Positions 62,201-64,000 of a DNA stretch of 64,000 nucleotides are shown here, piece after piece. How positions within the stretch are numbered: position 1 is the stretch's first letter; each line of letters opens with the position of its first letter. This DNA is from Cyclobacterium sp. 1_MG-2023 (GTDB taxonomy: Bacteria > Bacteroidota > Bacteroidia > Cytophagales > Cyclobacteriaceae): assembly GCF_030546805.1 (NCBI RefSeq), contig NZ_JAUOPC010000014.1, forward strand, positions 1-64,000, in the 5' to 3' direction. The position numbers and the translations under genes are program-made. The notes below the pieces were generated by a model that was given only the letters and a program-made list of their open reading frames with translations, ran no database searches and had not been told where the DNA came from.

Positions 62201-63268
62201 AGACTTCACATTATGAAGGTTGTTTTCTGAAGCGTATTCATTTTCATAGTTTTGAAAAAGCGAAAAGAAAAAGAAACCAGAAATCACCATCACCAAGATC
62301 AAGGAAAGCCCTAGGCCCATAACCCTTTTCTTTGTCAATACATCTCCATCTCCTAAGTTAAAAATACTAATGACCGGAATTGAGACAAAAATCAAAGTCA
62401 AAAGGGTAATAAAGGCACTTAAAACCTTGAAATTAATTTTAAGTGCCACGCGCTCAAACCTAGATTTTTCTTTGGCTCCAAGCAAAAAGAAAACCTGGTT
62501 TCCTATCATTGCAGGGGAAATAAATGCCTTATAATAATTGCCTGAAATTTGCAAAGCCAACTCTCTTTCCCCTACCATTTGCTTGTGACTCAATGAGTCC
62601 ACATTTACCACAGGCAAACCTGCCACTCCTTTTGGATATATGGCCATGCCGGATTGATCCAGAATAAAAAGCCGATCAAAAAATAAACTCTGTACATTCC
62701 CAACCATTAAATCGTTGATGGAAACAGAATGGTCAACTTCAAATGCTCTACCTGAAAAAGTCTCTTGAGAAAGGGAGTTAGGAAGCTTTTCTTCTATATG
62801 TCTTCTTAAAGAGTTGAAATTCAATTCTGGCAGGTTCCCATACTTGGTTTTCTCATTTAAAAAAAACCGGAAACCTTTGACTTTTACTCGGTAAGATGTG
62901 TCTTTATGAATGAGAGCGATTCCATCGTTGGCAAAAAGTTGTGGCTCCGGTCTTTCCTCTGCCTTGAAATTATGAATTTTTTCTACACCAAACTTCGGGG
63001 CCTTATCAAACATTTCCACCATAGGAGATGCTGCCTTTTGACCATCTTTTGCCGCCCAGGCATAAAAATTCCTTTTAAAATACCCTTCCAATTGCACATG
63101 GTAATTGTAAAAGGAATCTAAAAAATTTTGCTTGACCAGGTAAATGGCTTTTATACCTTGAGACTCTAACTGATTTTGGTTCGTTTGAGAATGTTGGTAT
63201 AAATAGGCACCTATTAATAGCATGATGCCAAAGATGAAAATCCAAACGCGTAAATCCCTGAATTTCAC
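59255..63268 (-). CDS. Giant membrane protein: two extracytoplasmic sensor-like regions, degenerate NTPase-like domain
   Basis: A 1337-residue protein, starting at GTG. A first membrane helix (~8-25) is followed by an extracytoplasmic region (~26-270) with Cache-like spacing. Two helices (~278-300, ~312-335) and a second extracytoplasmic region (~340-585) come next. Roughly eight more helices then run to about residue 960. The cytoplasmic part (~965-1270) has an IIGVDAAKSRDWIL stretch (Lys991) where a P-loop would be, VILENFHCIED like a Walker B strand, and LFVTSGRP like an AAA+ sensor 1. A winged-helix-like segment follows, and two C-terminal helices. The P-loop lacks its second Gly, so ATP hydrolysis is doubtful. 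I infer a signalling receptor; I know of no described homologue. Confidence 0.6.
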   Translation of the reverse strand: MKFRDLRVWIFIFGIMLLIGAYLYQHSQTNQNQLESQGIKAIYLVKQNFLDSFYNYHVQLEGYFKRNFYAWAAKDGQKAASPMVEMFDKAPKFGVEKIHNFKAEERPEPQLFANDGIALIHKDTSYRVKVKGFRFFLNEKTKYGNLPELNFNSLRRHIEEKLPNSLSQETFSGRAFEVDHSVSINDLMVGNVQSLFFDRLFILDQSGMAIYPKGVAGLPVVNVDSLSHKQMVGERELALQISGNYYKAFISPAMIGNQVFFLLGAKEKSRFERVALKINFKVLSAFITLLTLIFVSIPVISIFNLGDGDVLTKKRVMGLGLSLILVMVISGFFFFSLFQNYENEYASENNLHNVKSAFHLEVQQLIDELEIFKKVIDNREEDNQQAEIEISKDQEINEFLKFDLDGNILKMLLPKMDSSKNNIDFGIFPFVSIANRDYVQELKSVKEEKYFISAHSSKSTGDLEGVISKKHERNGFALTFQLDSIVPKISKNHRFFIFKPDGKVLLISKKVNTPVNYLQDGIGQEKWQEIKTLIENNKYAGDDKLWKTPIYVNGHEYQALLSPISSDSFNTENWVLYLEDTNLQHALHSLASLEGIAVFVPYLLVLVLLGLLTLVTRKSSIYLSFEDFSFGWYSPSPRKRLRFLWLNSILLLDVVLFIVIYLFLPLSIFKIFLWSALFAIQSGTCNFLLLATIGRDDGKKNINAFLVMACLLWVALASILAYFTFLSQVGTYYFILTLFFILLVAGMQVLCYYLYQTPKFPTVRFSEWDRTKTLFKLHRTFTQFWTKLTGAPVDKRVFAINLLLWLMIVGFLPGYFIHRQIFNQEKIIWNFVSELEDIPEEKGTILGKGMVADSVTQKKLTKKSIDSLPPFYMDLIKIHEEFRRNNFGRFSNQDDELITNFIAAPNQALIKAFNTKPNISSERSNLWDTICSNVFFLVVLFLVLIWLFKMIMVLGNKIYLIDYHFTNAFGLLPKGAEKQDNSFIIGVDAAKSRDWILKQFGWQSQEVLLVSLSRGEEMEMPEIKSVHKGVILENFHCIEDSNTLLGTMIAFQKNYGRKGLGLFVTSGRPLQEILPNEMSKQSKLLITEIFSDYLFQYVPIDFDNQKITLPFIGPDSKFYDEESKGNYDERMRSVLYNDEKTHQLAREIAYGPNAKAIASLITEEISRDELELPLSQERYEKCVLAIQRHNKAYYMNIWTELSLKERKMVYNYATEGFINFFNKETMTTLIQKGVVKMNPAMDRLVLFSESFRNFVCVFISEEEVARFKQDESRSGNAKMIQAAVFSFVLICIALISFYDPNILNETSAYISGFLGLVGTIYSLLAKGFGKKASQESE

Positions 63269-63428
63269 TAGAAGAGGTGTTGGTTAAATATTTATAAAAT
63301 ATTAACCAATTTAATCAATCCCCCTTAAGATCAAAACTATAATTCTGTAAAAATCAAAATTAATACTACTAAATTTTACACAAACAGCTATTTTTAAATT
63401 CAATATTTCAAAATATCATTCAAAACCA

Positions 63429-63614
63429 TCAATCTTCTTCGGCGACCCCTCTTTTAATCATCCAAGAGGGTGCAGTCAGGAACCATAAAACTGTACCTAA
63501 AAACATAAGTTGTTTGCAAGTATCAGGCTCCATTTGACCACCAAAAACTAAAATGGCCGGCACAATACTCAAGCCTAAGCCTATAAAGGATATAATTTTT
63601 AATAATAGTTTCAT
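63429..63614 (-). CDS. Small two-helix membrane protein coupled to a permease
   Basis: A 61-residue protein with two hydrophobic segments (LLLKIISFIGLGLSIVPAILVF and LMFLGTVLWFLTAPSWMI) and a short charged tail. Its start overlaps the stop of the upstream permease gene (ATGA). It could be a small subunit or regulator of that transporter. No family recognised. Confidence 0.65.
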   Translation of the reverse strand: MKLLLKIISFIGLGLSIVPAILVFGGQMEPDTCKQLMFLGTVLWFLTAPSWMIKRGVAEED

Positions 63615-64000
63615 TTCTTTTGATTCATTTTACTTGCCACAAGATAAACCAACACAGCTACAAACCAGCCTGGAAGGCCTAAAAAGAAGATTTCAATGCC
63701 GAAAACGAGGTTTAATAATAAACAGAAAGACAAAGTAATAATCCAAGTCATGGCCACCGCCCAATTAAGTGATAGCCCCTTGAACTCTGCATAATTTGCT
63801 TTCAATCCAACTTTTTCAAGCAGATAAACATCTATAAATATTACAGCCCCTACAGGCATTAAAATCAAACCATACAATGCAACGAATTCTAGCAGTCGCA
63901 TAACTAAAGCGGGAAAACAAGCAGCAATGGTCGTGAACAAGCCTACGAATAGTGTCACTTTCCAAGTCTTCCACTTGGGGTTGATCGATTGAATGGCCAA
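63611..64000 (-). CDS. C-terminal part of a permease (possibly NCS1 family), cut by window edge
   Basis: The last 129 residues of a multi-helix transporter; the gene continues beyond 64000. Helices include LILMPVGAVIFIDVYLL, which resembles the conserved 'P-x-G-x3-x-D' stretch of nucleobase:cation symporters, and two later hydrophobic helices. The final residues (SKMNQKK) are charged. The family call is tentative because the diagnostic N-terminal half is missing. Confidence 0.45.
   Translation of the reverse strand: MAIQSINPKWKTWKVTLFVGLFTTIAACFPALVMRLLEFVALYGLILMPVGAVIFIDVYLLEKVGLKANYAEFKGLSLNWAVAMTWIITLSFCLLLNLVFGIEIFFLGLPGWFVAVLVYLVASKMNQKK

Noticed and set aside
1-64000. tRNA, rRNA or riboswitch genes
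   Set aside because: None could be recognised by eye on either strand. A covariance-model search would be needed to exclude small RNAs.

Overview
The window looks like a chromosomal segment of a marine member of the Bacteroidota, most likely a Cytophagia/Cyclobacteriaceae-type bacterium. The supporting signs are a SusC/SusD pair, a GldB-like gliding lipoprotein, FecI/FecR-type ECF regulation, a TTG-N20-TAnnTTTG type promoter before glnK, AT-rich intergenic DNA, and sulfatase and glycoside hydrolase genes of the kind used on algal polysaccharides. I saw no rRNA, tRNA, CRISPR array, phage or insertion sequence.

Layout. 1-2690: arrays of a ~76-base GC-rich repeat unit around a GxxExxY protein gene, then a YihY/BrkB membrane protein and two more long repeat units. 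2691-15410: a carbohydrate locus with a beta-propeller/GH29 fucosidase protein (+), then on the minus strand a GH106 rhamnosidase fused to a sialate O-acetylesterase (broken or slipped at an A9 run), a sulfatase, an arabinose/fucose-isomerase-like enzyme, an ACS-type MFS transporter and a GntR regulator. 15630-21160: an unusual envelope-signalling locus. It holds an ECF sigma factor, a FecR anti-sigma and an STN-domain protein that carries a 'xQxAGIxN' repeat domain where a TonB receptor would be expected, plus a second repeat protein and a START-domain protein. The sigma gene and the second repeat gene share a precisely spaced upstream motif, and the START gene has a reduced version. I regard this as the best candidate for an undescribed system in the window.

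21311-31140: housekeeping and nitrogen genes (pdhA, recF, DoxX, a sugar nucleotidyltransferase, glnK-amt), then an M1 metallopeptidase, a HupE/UreJ protein and a small DUF6702-like protein. 31152-35570: susD and susC without nearby enzymes. 36084-37808: a 2'-5' RNA ligase-like protein and a tandem universal stress protein.

37877-57719: an exopolysaccharide region. The main minus-strand operon runs SLBB/Wza-like exporter, Wzz, Wzx flippase, GT2, Wzy-like polymerase, GT4, hexapeptide acyltransferase, GT4, DUF1972-type GT, then a terminator. The initiating sugar-phosphate transferase (WcaJ type) is separate downstream. Upstream lie a fasciclin lipoprotein, gldB, and an nth-asnB-GT4 run. 58182-64000: an ECF sigma gene overlapping a very small ORF, a 1337-residue membrane protein with two probable extracytoplasmic sensor regions and a degenerate NTPase-like cytoplasmic part, a 61-residue membrane protein, and the end of a permease cut by the window edge.

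Limits: all family calls are made by eye from sequence motifs. Several starts were moved inward to an ATG that opens a signal peptide or domain. Promoter and operator calls are pattern-based and untested.
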